A stretch of DNA of 64,000 bases from Gammaproteobacteria bacterium. GTDB lineage: Bacteria; Pseudomonadota; Gammaproteobacteria; Steroidobacterales; Woeseiaceae. A model generated the notes under the pieces. It saw nothing but the letters and a program-made list of their open reading frames with translations, had not been told where the DNA came from and did not search any database. This document shows, piece after piece, positions 1-7,368 of this stretch (its first letter is position 1; each line of letters begins with the position of its first letter). Location: assembly GCA_030429005.1 (NCBI GenBank), contig JAUIDP010000001.1, positions 113,416 to 177,415 of the forward strand. Direction: 5' to 3'. Both the position numbers and the translations under genes were made by a program.

Positions 1-174
1 CGCGAGCAATTCGGTATCGAGCCGGCCGTCGTTACCGGCCCGGCAACTGACAACACCGTTGGCGTCAACCAGATCGTCGAGAGAATGTCGCTGCAGGCGA
101 TCAACGCGTTGTCCAACGGCGTCGCGCTCGGCGACTTCATTGCCGCCATACTGAAAGACAGGAAAGCCGCATGA
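1..174 (+). CDS. C-terminal end of an unidentified protein, coupled to argC
   Basis: An open frame enters from the left edge, runs 57 codons and stops at TGA 172-174. The stop overlaps the argC start in an ATGA junction, so the two genes are translationally coupled. The visible tail contains TGPATDNTVGVNQIVERMSL followed by an amphipathic end (GDFIAAILKDRK). I do not recognise it. By operon logic it could be another arginine enzyme; argG is the obvious one missing from this cluster. The tail does not match the ArgG C-termini I remember, so no function is assigned. Confidence 0.7.
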   Translation, partial: REQFGIEPAVVTGPATDNTVGVNQIVERMSLQAINALSNGVALGDFIAAILKDRKAA

Positions 175-1232
175 GCCAGTCGATCAATGCCGTCGTCCTC
201 GGCGCCACCGGCTATGTCGGGGGTGAGCTGCTGCGGCTGCTGGCCGGGCACCCGCAGATTGAACTTGCAGCGGCAGTGTCGGCCAGCAGCAAGGGTGAAC
301 CGATAGGCAGCAAGTTTCCTCACCTCGCGGACGCATACAGCGGTGTCGATTTCTGTGGCTACGAGGACTGGCCCGCAACGCTGGGCAGCAGCCGGAAACT
401 GGCGCTGTTCTCGGCGGCACCACATGGTGCATCGGCAGAAATCATCGCGACCGCACTCGCGCAGGCGGAAGCAGAGCGGCTCGAGGTGCACGTCGTCGAC
501 TCGTCTGCGGATTTTCGCTATGCCGGGCAGGCAGCGTTCGAGGCGATCTACAGCATTGCTCACGGTGCGCCCGAACTACTGCCGGACTTCAGCTGCACGT
601 TGCCGGAATTTCAGCCTGCAATCGCAACGGCACACGTTGGCCACCCGGGCTGCTTTGCCACTGCGATTGCGCTTGCGGCGGTCCCGCTGATGCAGTCCGG
701 CATGGCCAGGCCCGAACTGTTCGTTGCCGCGACAACCGGCAGTACCGGTTCCGGGCGCAGCCCGCAACCCGGAACACACCACCCGGAGCGGCACAGCAAC
801 CAGTATGCCTACAAACCGCTGACGCACCGGCACGCACCTGAAATCGCGGCGATGTGCAAGGCTGCCAGCGGCGCCGATTGCCAGGTGAACTTCGTCCCGC
901 ACTCCGGTGCATTTGCCCGCGGCATCTACGCGACGTTGCAGGCGAAGACCAGTGGCCAGGCCAGCCTGCAGGCGCTGCGCCAGTACTATGACGATTTCTA
1001 CGCCGATGCCCCATTCGTGAAAATTGTGGACGGCACGCCGAAACTGAAGAACGTCGTGGCCAGCAACTACTGTCATATCGGGATTGCCTGCGAAGACAAC
1101 ACTGTCGTCGTGACAAGCGCACTCGACAATCTCGTCAAGGGTGCAGCTGGCGGCGCCGTGCAATGGATGAACCGGCTCTGGCAACTGCCGGAAACCAGCG
1201 GGCTGCTGGCTGCGTCGCCGGGGTGGACCTGA
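171..1232 (+). CDS. argC: N-acetyl-gamma-glutamyl-phosphate reductase (ArgC)
   Basis: 353 aa, close to the family length. It reduces N-acyl-glutamyl-5-phosphate to the semialdehyde with NADPH in the third step of arginine synthesis. The N-terminal dinucleotide-binding loop reads GATGYVGGELLRLL (about residues 11-24). The catalytic cysteine lies in HPGCFATA (Cys161). The substrate-binding segment TGSTGSGRSPQPGTHHPE follows, and the motif HAPEI is present. The ATG at 171 sits in an ATGA overlap with the gene before. The TGA at 1230-1232 overlaps the ATG of the aminotransferase gene. The natural acyl group could be succinyl rather than acetyl, given the carbamoyltransferase downstream. Confidence 0.95.
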   Translation: MSQSINAVVLGATGYVGGELLRLLAGHPQIELAAAVSASSKGEPIGSKFPHLADAYSGVDFCGYEDWPATLGSSRKLALFSAAPHGASAEIIATALAQAEAERLEVHVVDSSADFRYAGQAAFEAIYSIAHGAPELLPDFSCTLPEFQPAIATAHVGHPGCFATAIALAAVPLMQSGMARPELFVAATTGSTGSGRSPQPGTHHPERHSNQYAYKPLTHRHAPEIAAMCKAASGADCQVNFVPHSGAFARGIYATLQAKTSGQASLQALRQYYDDFYADAPFVKIVDGTPKLKNVVASNYCHIGIACEDNTVVVTSALDNLVKGAAGGAVQWMNRLWQLPETSGLLAASPGWT

Positions 1233-2419
1233 TGCCGGCGACGACAGACCCGAGGGCGCGCGAGGCCGCAACCACGCTGCCTGTCTACGGGCAGTTGCCG
1301 TTCGTGCCCGACAGCGGTCACGGCTGCGACATCGTTACGGCCGATGGCAGGCGCATTCTCGACCTGTACGGCGGTCATGCGGTTGCCGCACTCGGCTACG
1401 GCCACCCGCGGCTGGTCAAGGCTGTCAGCGAACAGGCAGAAGCGCTGATGTTTCAGAGCAATGCCGTCGCACTCGACGTACGCGCCCGGGCAGCGGAGAA
1501 GCTGGTTGCTGTCGCGCCGCAGGACATCAGCAGGGTCTTTTTCGTCAACTCCGGCGCGGAAGCAAACGAGAACGCACTGCGCGCAGCTTGTGTTGCCACC
1601 GGCCGGACGAAAGTCGTTGCCATCGAGCACGGTTTCCACGGCCGGACGGCTGCGGCTGCCGCCGTGACCTGGAACTCGGCCAGGTGGTACGGATTTGCAC
1701 GCACACCGTTCGACGTGGAATTCATTACGCGGGACGACTGCAGCGATGCCATGGCCAGGATTGATGCCGACGTTGCCGCCGTCATACTGGAGCCTGTGCA
1801 GGGTGTCGCCGGTGCCTATGACCTGGCGAAAGAGTTCGTACAGACCATACGGCAAAGGACCGCGCAGGTTGGCGCGTTGCTGATTGCCGACGAGGTACAA
1901 AGTGGCATTGGACGCTGCGGGCAGTATTTCGCGATCGACGACATCGGAGTCACGCCGGACATCATCACGTCGGCCAAGGCGCTCGGCGGCGGCGTACCCT
2001 GCGGCGCCATGTTGTGCTCTGAAGCGGTCGCAAAGCACTTCGGTCCCGGGTCACTGGGTACGACCTTCGGTGGCGGCCCGCTGGCCGCGAGTGCCATCGT
2101 TGCCGTGCTGGATGCGATCGAGAGTGAGGGTCTGCTGGCCAACGTGCGCGCACGCGAACAACAACTTCGCGACGAATGTATTGTCGGCCCGGTGCAACGT
2201 GTACAGGGTAAAGGCCTGCTACTCGGCCTGGTATGCAACCAGCCCGCGACCGGCGTCAGGGACGCCCTGTTGCAACAGGACATCCTGACCGGGACCAGCG
2301 CGGACCCGTCGGTGTTGCGCATCCTGGCACCGCTCACGCTTGAGGGACACCATGTAACCCGCCTGGCCCGGGCACTGGAAAACATCGGCGCAGCAACAGC
2401 TGACAGCGCCGCTAACTAG
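1232..2419 (+). CDS. argD: Acetylornithine/succinylornithine aminotransferase (ArgD-like)
   Basis: 395 aa, a class III PLP-dependent aminotransferase. It converts N-acyl-glutamate semialdehyde to N-acyl-ornithine with glutamate as amino donor. Typical ArgD motifs are present: DLYGGHAVAALGYGHP near residue 45, NSGAEANENALR, the aspartate in LIADEVQSGIGRCG, and the PLP lysine in TSAKALGGGVPCGAM (Lys249). The start at 1232 is chosen because TGATG overlaps the argC stop; an upstream in-frame ATG at 1163 would add 23 residues inside argC. It sits between argC and the carbamoyltransferase gene, which fits the step order. Acyl specificity cannot be read from the sequence. Confidence 0.9.
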   Translation: MPATTDPRAREAATTLPVYGQLPFVPDSGHGCDIVTADGRRILDLYGGHAVAALGYGHPRLVKAVSEQAEALMFQSNAVALDVRARAAEKLVAVAPQDISRVFFVNSGAEANENALRAACVATGRTKVVAIEHGFHGRTAAAAAVTWNSARWYGFARTPFDVEFITRDDCSDAMARIDADVAAVILEPVQGVAGAYDLAKEFVQTIRQRTAQVGALLIADEVQSGIGRCGQYFAIDDIGVTPDIITSAKALGGGVPCGAMLCSEAVAKHFGPGSLGTTFGGGPLAASAIVAVLDAIESEGLLANVRAREQQLRDECIVGPVQRVQGKGLLLGLVCNQPATGVRDALLQQDILTGTSADPSVLRILAPLTLEGHHVTRLARALENIGAATADSAAN

Positions 2420-2437
2420 AGAGAAAGAGAGAGATCA

Positions 2438-3445
2438 ATGCAAGCATTTAACGACCTGGCGGATTTCAGCAACGAGGAGATCGCTGCACTACTTGAACTG
2501 GCGAATCGACTGGACCGGCACCCGGAACCAACCGCGTTGCGTGGCAAGGTCCTGTCGCTCCTGTTTCTCAGCCCTTCGTTGCGTACGCTGGCGTCATTCC
2601 AGGCCGCTATGACGCGCCTCGGCGGCGGCTCGTTCGTGATCTCGCCCGACATGTCGATTCACGGGCTCGAGTCGCGTCCCGGCATCGTCATGGACGGCGC
2701 CGCGGCAGAACATATTCGTGAAGCCGTGCCGGTTATCGCGTCCTACGGTGACGCAATCGGCATTCGCGCCTTCGCGGAACGCAAGAACCTGGCCACGGAT
2801 CTTGCCGAGACCGAGTTCAATGCGCTGACGGACCTGATCGACACGCCTTATATCAACATGGAATCGGCAATGAACCACCCCTGCCAGAACCTGGCGGACT
2901 GGAAAACGCTGGATGATTTCGACGTGCCGGCCAACGGCGGCAAGTTTGTACTGAGCTGGGCCTACCATCCGCGCGCGCTACCGCTCGCGGTGCCGTCGTC
3001 AACCCTGTACATGGCCGCCCGCCGCGGCATGGATGTGACGGTACTGCGACCCGAGGGCTTCGCCCTGCCCGACTCCATCATGGACAAGGCGCGGACGGCG
3101 GCCGCAGCAAATGGGGGCTCGGTCACCGAGTCCGAGGACCGCGAAGAGGCGATGCAGGGCGCGCAGATCATCTACGCCAAGTCCTGGTCGTCGACATCGG
3201 CGTACGGTGACCGGATCGCCGAGCAGGAAATGCGCAAGGGGCTCGAGCACTGGTGCGTCGACGAAGACTGGTTCGCCAGCGCGGCGACCGACTGCCGCTT
3301 CATGCACTGCCTGCCGGTGCGGCGCGGCGTCGTGGTCAGCGAGGCAATCCTCGACGGACCGCGCAGTATCGTGATTCACGAGGCGCGCAATCGCATGCTT
3401 GCGCAGATGGCGGTGCTGCACCAGATGCTGGGAACCGGCCAATGA
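2438..3445 (+). CDS. argF': N-acyl-ornithine carbamoyltransferase, residues favour N-succinylornithine
   Basis: 335 aa, in the AOTCase/SOTCase branch of transcarbamylases, which carbamoylate an acylated ornithine instead of free ornithine. The carbamoyl-phosphate loop is SPSLRTLASF (45-54). ESAMNHPCQNLAD and HCLPVRR (290-296) follow. The specificity position is Ala90 in DGAAAEH. As I recall, this aligns with Pro90 of Bacteroides fragilis SOTCase and Glu92 of Xanthomonas campestris AOTCase. The carboxylated lysine of the Xanthomonas enzyme (Lys302) corresponds to Val299 here, which is also SOTCase-like. The start is preceded by a GAGAG-rich ribosome site. The stop TGA (3443-3445) overlaps the argB ATG at 3442. 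Family certain; acyl preference inferred. Confidence 0.92.
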   Translation: MQAFNDLADFSNEEIAALLELANRLDRHPEPTALRGKVLSLLFLSPSLRTLASFQAAMTRLGGGSFVISPDMSIHGLESRPGIVMDGAAAEHIREAVPVIASYGDAIGIRAFAERKNLATDLAETEFNALTDLIDTPYINMESAMNHPCQNLADWKTLDDFDVPANGGKFVLSWAYHPRALPLAVPSSTLYMAARRGMDVTVLRPEGFALPDSIMDKARTAAAANGGSVTESEDREEAMQGAQIIYAKSWSSTSAYGDRIAEQEMRKGLEHWCVDEDWFASAATDCRFMHCLPVRRGVVVSEAILDGPRSIVIHEARNRMLAQMAVLHQMLGTGQ

Positions 3446-4371
3446 CCAGCAACAAGGATCGCGCGATCGTCGTCTCGGCGCTGAAACATGCGGCACCGTA
3501 CATACGCCTGTTCAAGGGCAAGGTCTTCGTCCTGAAAGTCGGCGGCGAAGTGTTTGCCGACCCGGTAGCCACGCACGCGCTGATGGAACAGGTCGGCATC
3601 CTGCACCAGGTCGGCATCCGGGTCGTGCTGATTCACGGTGGCGGCCCGCAGTCGACCGAGCTCGCCGCGGCGCTGGGCCTGGAGACCACCTTTATCGAGG
3701 GTCGCAGGGTCACCGACGGCGATTCACTGACCGTCGCGACGATGGTACTGAATGGCCAGATCAACACGCGCATCCTCGCTACCTGCCGCGACCTGCAGAT
3801 TCCCGCCGTCGGCATCAGCGGTCTCGACGCCGGGCTGATCGAAGCACACCGCCGCCCGCCGGTCGAAAGGGACGGTGAAGCGCCCGTCGACTATGGCTTC
3901 GTCGGCGACATCGAAGCGGTCAATGCAGAAATCCTGAAAAAACAACTCGACAATGGCCTGATGCCCGTCGTCAGCCCGCTGTCCTGCGATGCGACCGGCA
4001 CGGTCCTGAACATCAACGCCGACACGGTTGCCGCCGCGATCGCCGCCGAACTGCAGGCGGAAAAACTGATTCTTGCCACCGGGGCCCCGGGCATCCTGGA
4101 AGATGTCGGCGACCCGCTGTCACTGATCAGCTACATCGACCGCGCGGCCTTGAAGCAACTCAAGGCCGACGGCAAGCTCGCCGACGGCATGTTGCCGAAG
4201 GCAGCGGCAATCGACGCGGCCATCAGCAACGGTGTGAGCCGCGTGCATATCATCTCCTACAAGTTCCCGGACAGCCTGCTGCTCGAGGTCTTCACGAACG
4301 AAGGAACCGGCACACTGGTTGTCGACGATATCGCCGCGCTGACGACCGCCGAACAGGGCAGCTCCAAATGA
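3442..4371 (+). CDS. argB: N-acetylglutamate (N-acylglutamate) kinase (ArgB)
   Basis: 309 aa, amino-acid-kinase fold. It phosphorylates N-acyl-glutamate, the usual controlled step of the pathway. It shows the lysine-containing nucleotide loop FVLKVGGEVF (about 25-34), the glycine loop IHGGGPQSTELA, and EGRRVTDGDSLTVATMVLNG. NADTVAAAIAAELQAEKLIL leads the C-terminal nucleotide site. There is no C-terminal GNAT domain, so it is not the fused ArgA/B synthase-kinase found in Xanthomonas. The start at 3442 (ATGA overlap with the previous stop) is preferred to an in-frame ATG at 3253 buried in the carbamoyltransferase gene. It overlaps argH by ATGA. Confidence 0.92.
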   Translation: MTSNKDRAIVVSALKHAAPYIRLFKGKVFVLKVGGEVFADPVATHALMEQVGILHQVGIRVVLIHGGGPQSTELAAALGLETTFIEGRRVTDGDSLTVATMVLNGQINTRILATCRDLQIPAVGISGLDAGLIEAHRRPPVERDGEAPVDYGFVGDIEAVNAEILKKQLDNGLMPVVSPLSCDATGTVLNINADTVAAAIAAELQAEKLILATGAPGILEDVGDPLSLISYIDRAALKQLKADGKLADGMLPKAAAIDAAISNGVSRVHIISYKFPDSLLLEVFTNEGTGTLVVDDIAALTTAEQGSSK

Positions 4372-5552
4372 GCCGTTTGTGGGACAAGGGCTTGCCGCTC
4401 GACCAGCGCGTACTGCGCTATACGGCTGGCGAAGATCATCAACTCGACGCCAGGCTGGTCGAATACGACGTCCGGGCGTCGATTGCACATGCCGAAATGC
4501 TCGCGGCGACCGGCCTGCTGTCGAAGGCCGACAGCGAGGCAATATGCGCCGGCCTTCGACAGCTTGACCAGTCGTTTGCCGCGGGCGAGTGGCAAATCAG
4601 CCTCGAGGACGAGGACGTGCATACGGCACTCGAGAATCGCCTCGTCGAGGCAATTGGCGAGGCCGGTGGCCGCCTGCACCTGGGACGGTCGCGCAATGAC
4701 CAGGTATTGACGGCGTTGCGGTTATACCTGCGCGATGCAGTACTCGATATTGAGACGCGTGTCGGCAAGCTGCGCACGTCAGTCGCGGACCTGGACAAGC
4801 GCCAGGGTGACGTGCCATTGCCGGGCTATACGCACATGCAGCACGCGATGCCGTCGTCAGTCGGCCTCTGGTGCGCCGGCTTCGACGAAGCTTTCGCCGA
4901 CGCCGCTGCAGGCCTGCGCGCCGCCCTGCGACGCATTAACAAGAATCCGCTCGGCAGTGCGGCGGGCTATGGCACACCCGGGCTGCCGCTGGACCGGGAA
5001 CTGACGACCACGAAACTCGGCTTCGACTCGGTGCAGGAGCCGGTCACTGCAGCGCAGTTGTCGCGCGGCAAAGCGGAGGCATCGTTGCTTTTCGAGCTGA
5101 CGCTGCTGGCGCAGGACCTCGGCCGGATGGCTGCTGACCTGCTGCTTTTCTATACACAGGAGTTCGCCTACATCGAACTGGCTGCCGACATCACGACCGG
5201 CTCGTCGATCATGCCGCAAAAACGCAACCCCGATGTGCTCGAATTGATACGCGCCACGTCCGCAACGGTGCAGGCCTGCATGGACGAAACGCTGCAGATC
5301 ACCAGCAAGCTCCCGTCGGGCTACCAGCGCGACCTGCAGCGTCTGAAAGCGCCGCTGTTTCGCGGCATCGATCTCGTTGTAGAAAGCGTCGACATCATGG
5401 CGCATCTCCTCGACGGCATGCAGTTCGTCGCCGGGAATATCGTACTGGACCCGGGCATACATGCCGCCGAGGAGGCGAACCGGCTGGTCGTCGAGGAAGG
5501 CCTGCCGTTTCGCGAGGCTTATCGCCGGGTTGCGGCGCGCTTCAGCGAATAA
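4368..5552 (+). CDS. argH: Argininosuccinate lyase (ArgH)
   Basis: 394 aa. It splits argininosuccinate into arginine and fumarate. The fumarase/aspartase-family signature is clear as GSSIMPQKRNPD (about residues 283-294), holding the catalytic serine loop. Earlier motifs are DEDVHTALENRL, GRSRNDQVLTALRLYLRD and GYTHMQHAMP. It is some 60 residues shorter than the common 455-460 aa enzymes; it ends soon after the FREAYRRVAARF helix, as in Bacteroidetes-like homologues. ATGA overlap with argB. It is the last gene of the operon and converges on the minus-strand gene at 5556 with 3 bp between stops. Confidence 0.93.
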   Translation: MSRLWDKGLPLDQRVLRYTAGEDHQLDARLVEYDVRASIAHAEMLAATGLLSKADSEAICAGLRQLDQSFAAGEWQISLEDEDVHTALENRLVEAIGEAGGRLHLGRSRNDQVLTALRLYLRDAVLDIETRVGKLRTSVADLDKRQGDVPLPGYTHMQHAMPSSVGLWCAGFDEAFADAAAGLRAALRRINKNPLGSAAGYGTPGLPLDRELTTTKLGFDSVQEPVTAAQLSRGKAEASLLFELTLLAQDLGRMAADLLLFYTQEFAYIELAADITTGSSIMPQKRNPDVLELIRATSATVQACMDETLQITSKLPSGYQRDLQRLKAPLFRGIDLVVESVDIMAHLLDGMQFVAGNIVLDPGIHAAEEANRLVVEEGLPFREAYRRVAARFSE

Positions 5553-5555
5553 CGC

Positions 5556-6185
5556 CTAGCTCTCGGAACACCAGACAATCGTCTCGTTGCCGCGGTCTTC
5601 ACGGCGCGAGCGACTGCACTTCGCAGGCCGGCCACCGCTACCCGGGCCAGCGCCGGTGCCGCCGTTTCGTGACGGCCCGGAGCGTCCGTAGGACCCGGGA
5701 CCACTGCTGCCCTTGTTGCCGGGGACCGGCCGCTTCGTGCCTCTGCCTTCGATGGCGCCTTCCGCGTAGTCATGCATGACGCTGAACAACTCCTTGCCAA
5801 TGGCGTAGTTCGTCGTCGTGGTCGTTCCGCTCGGCGTCGTGACAGTTACGCGGTACATGCCCGTCGGGACCGCATTTTTGACTTCGGCGGTGATCGCAAT
5901 CGCAACGCTGGCAAATCCCGGGTCCGGGGACAGTTTGCCGTACATCGTGTAGGTGGCCGTGAACAGGTACAGGCTGGCAGCAATCGAGGCTCGACGGGAC
6001 GCTGAGTATGGAAAGAACATCTGGTTCAGGAATGAATTGACGTAGCGTTGCGTGTCCAGGTCAGCGTGTCCGCAGCGATGACAGACACCGACACCGGACG
6101 TAACGATTTGCGCATTTGCTGTCGGTGACAACAGCGACGTGGACAACAACACGAGGGCGACGGTAGCCAACCGCAGCGCCCTCAC
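5556..6185 (-). CDS. Secreted protein of unknown function with CxxC
   Basis: 209 aa from a GTG start that overlaps the upstream TGA (GTGA, 6182-6185), so it is translationally coupled to the gene at 6182-6988. It has a signal peptide with a predicted cut after ANA (about residue 25). The mature protein opens with a CHRCGH motif (Cys35, Cys38), then a helical stretch rich in aromatic and small residues, a Thr-rich strand region (VTVTTPSGTTTTT) and a long Gly/Ser/Pro-rich tail with two further cysteines. No family is recognised. CxxC plus His could bind a metal, but it is not a CxxCH haem site because the order is CHRC. A longer in-frame reading from 6401 lies inside the neighbour and was rejected. 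Confidence 0.6.
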   Translation of the reverse strand: MRALRLATVALVLLSTSLLSPTANAQIVTSGVGVCHRCGHADLDTQRYVNSFLNQMFFPYSASRRASIAASLYLFTATYTMYGKLSPDPGFASVAIAITAEVKNAVPTGMYRVTVTTPSGTTTTTNYAIGKELFSVMHDYAEGAIEGRGTKRPVPGNKGSSGPGSYGRSGPSRNGGTGAGPGSGGRPAKCSRSRREDRGNETIVWCSES

Positions 6186-6988
6186 CTGACCCACTCCTCG
6201 CCAAAGGCTTCCAGCGAATACTGGTTGAGTTCCTGCACGTAGGCAGCGCGCTGTGCAAGGACCGCGGCTTCGAGTTCCGGATCGAGATCGTGTTGTGGCC
6301 AGCCTGCGGCTTCCGGAAGCTGCATCTGGCGCGCAATCATCGTCAGTGCTTCGCGCTTGATTGCCGCGGACCGCTCTGCTTCGGCATCGTTCGGCGACCA
6401 TTTACAGCAACCGTTGATCGCATTCAGGAGCGGCCCGGGTTTTTGTGCGTACGAGGCGGCGCTCAGCATCAGCATCACGTAGGTTTGCTCGTCTTCCTGG
6501 TACTTCTCGGCAAGCAGGTAGGCCGCTTCGGGCGACCGCTCGTTGTTCACCTTGTCAACCAGTTCTGCCGTGGTGAGACCGCGCAACGCCCCGATCGCCT
6601 GCGGGTCCAGGTAGTAGCGCAGGTCCGGCACGGCGGCCAGTTGCGAGCGCTGATCGTGCTGGCTGAACCAGCGATTCAGCAGCGTCTCGGCAGCAGCCGG
6701 GTCGACGTTGACACCATCCAGCTTCGCGAGGTCCGGTGCCTGCACGAAATCGCAGAGCGCGGCATCGCTCATGCCGGCATAGATTTCCCCGAGTTGCTTC
6801 CATTCGACGGTGCCGATGAAATCCTCGCAGTCGTTGGCCGAAACGGCGAACCGCTCGGGGCCGTCGTTCGTGTCGTCGACGCTGCGTCCGGCCGGCACTC
6901 GTGGTGTGTCCGGGGGCAAGGGGTCGGGGAGGTGGTACCAGGCCAGGAGGCCGATACAAAAAACAGCGGCTAGCAGGGTGTATTTCAT
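6182..6988 (-). CDS. Membrane-anchored or periplasmic protein of unknown function
   Basis: 268 aa. One N-terminal hydrophobic segment (about residues 4-20, ending AWYHLPDPLPP) reads as an uncleaved anchor or signal peptide. The rest is mostly helical, with repeated Ala/Glu-rich helices (ERSPEAAYLLAEKYQEDEQ) that resemble TPR/Sel1-type repeats without a clear consensus. Cysteines occur at CEDFIG, ALCDF and the pair NGCCKW. A GGAG ribosome site lies 8 nt before the ATG. It overlaps the next gene by four bases, so the two products probably act together. No known function recognised. Confidence 0.65.
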   Translation of the reverse strand: MKYTLLAAVFCIGLLAWYHLPDPLPPDTPRVPAGRSVDDTNDGPERFAVSANDCEDFIGTVEWKQLGEIYAGMSDAALCDFVQAPDLAKLDGVNVDPAAAETLLNRWFSQHDQRSQLAAVPDLRYYLDPQAIGALRGLTTAELVDKVNNERSPEAAYLLAEKYQEDEQTYVMLMLSAASYAQKPGPLLNAINGCCKWSPNDAEAERSAAIKREALTMIARQMQLPEAAGWPQHDLDPELEAAVLAQRAAYVQELNQYSLEAFGEEWVR

Positions 6989-7038
6989 GATTATCGCTCC
7001 ATTTATGAGCCAATAAGCCCATATTTAGTGTTACTTGG

Positions 7039-7059
7039 CAGGAAAATTCCGTTTTCCTG
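7039..7059. repeat. Small inverted repeat upstream of the minus-strand gene pair
   Basis: CAGGAAAA (7039-7046) and TTTTCCTG (7052-7059) form a perfect 8-bp inverted repeat around a 5-nt centre, about 50 bp before the ATG at 6988. It could be a repressor site or a leader hairpin. There is no run of T on either side to make a terminator. Confidence 0.3.
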
Positions 7060-7125
7060 TGCATCAACGGACGCAGACGCGAGCCGCTGAATGCCCGATT
7101 CTGCTATAGCGACTCAGGCAGGTGG

Positions 7126-7155
7126 TCGTGTAAATTGCGGCCAAACCTCTATAAT
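7126..7155 (+). promoter_or_regulatory. Candidate sigma70 promoter for lptM-polA
   Basis: A perfect TATAAT lies at 7150-7155, 28 bp before the lipoprotein start at 7183. The region 17-18 bp upstream (around 7126-7132) is a poor match to TTGACA, so the -35 is weak. It is the only good -10 in the 194-bp divergent gap. Confidence 0.4.
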
Positions 7156-7182
7156 TGCCAAAACCCCGAAGAGTCGATCCTG

Positions 7183-7359
7183 ATGAAAAATCCACTGCGT
7201 TTACCGGCGGCATTGCTGCTGTCGATGTTCCTCATTGGCTGCGGCCAGACCGGTCCGCTGTACGTTTCGGGCAATCCGAGCACGGTGCAGCCTGCAACGA
7301 GCCAGTCGGCCAGTGACGAAGAAGACGAGCGGGACGGCGAATCTTCCAGCGAAGAGTAG
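7183..7359 (+). CDS. lptM: Small LptM/YifL-like lipoprotein
   Basis: 58 aa. A short signal peptide ends in a lipobox LIGC, with the lipidated Cys at residue 20. It is followed at once by GQTGPLYVSG, the hallmark of LptM (YifL: Cys-Gly-x-x-Gly-Pro-Leu-Tyr). In Escherichia coli LptM assists oxidative maturation of the LPS transporter LptD in the outer membrane. The tail is acidic and Ser/Glu-rich. The start at 7183 is preferred to an in-frame ATG at 7135 because it begins the signal peptide. It stops 9 bp before polA. In many gammaproteobacteria this gene precedes lysA/dapF, so the polA position is unusual. Confidence 0.75.
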   Translation: MKNPLRLPAALLLSMFLIGCGQTGPLYVSGNPSTVQPATSQSASDEEDERDGESSSEE

Positions 7360-7368
7360 TTCCGGCCG

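Noticed and set aside
3442..4371. Fused N-acetylglutamate synthase-kinase as in Xanthomonas
   Set aside because: The protein ends after the kinase domain (309 aa), with no GNAT acetyltransferase part.
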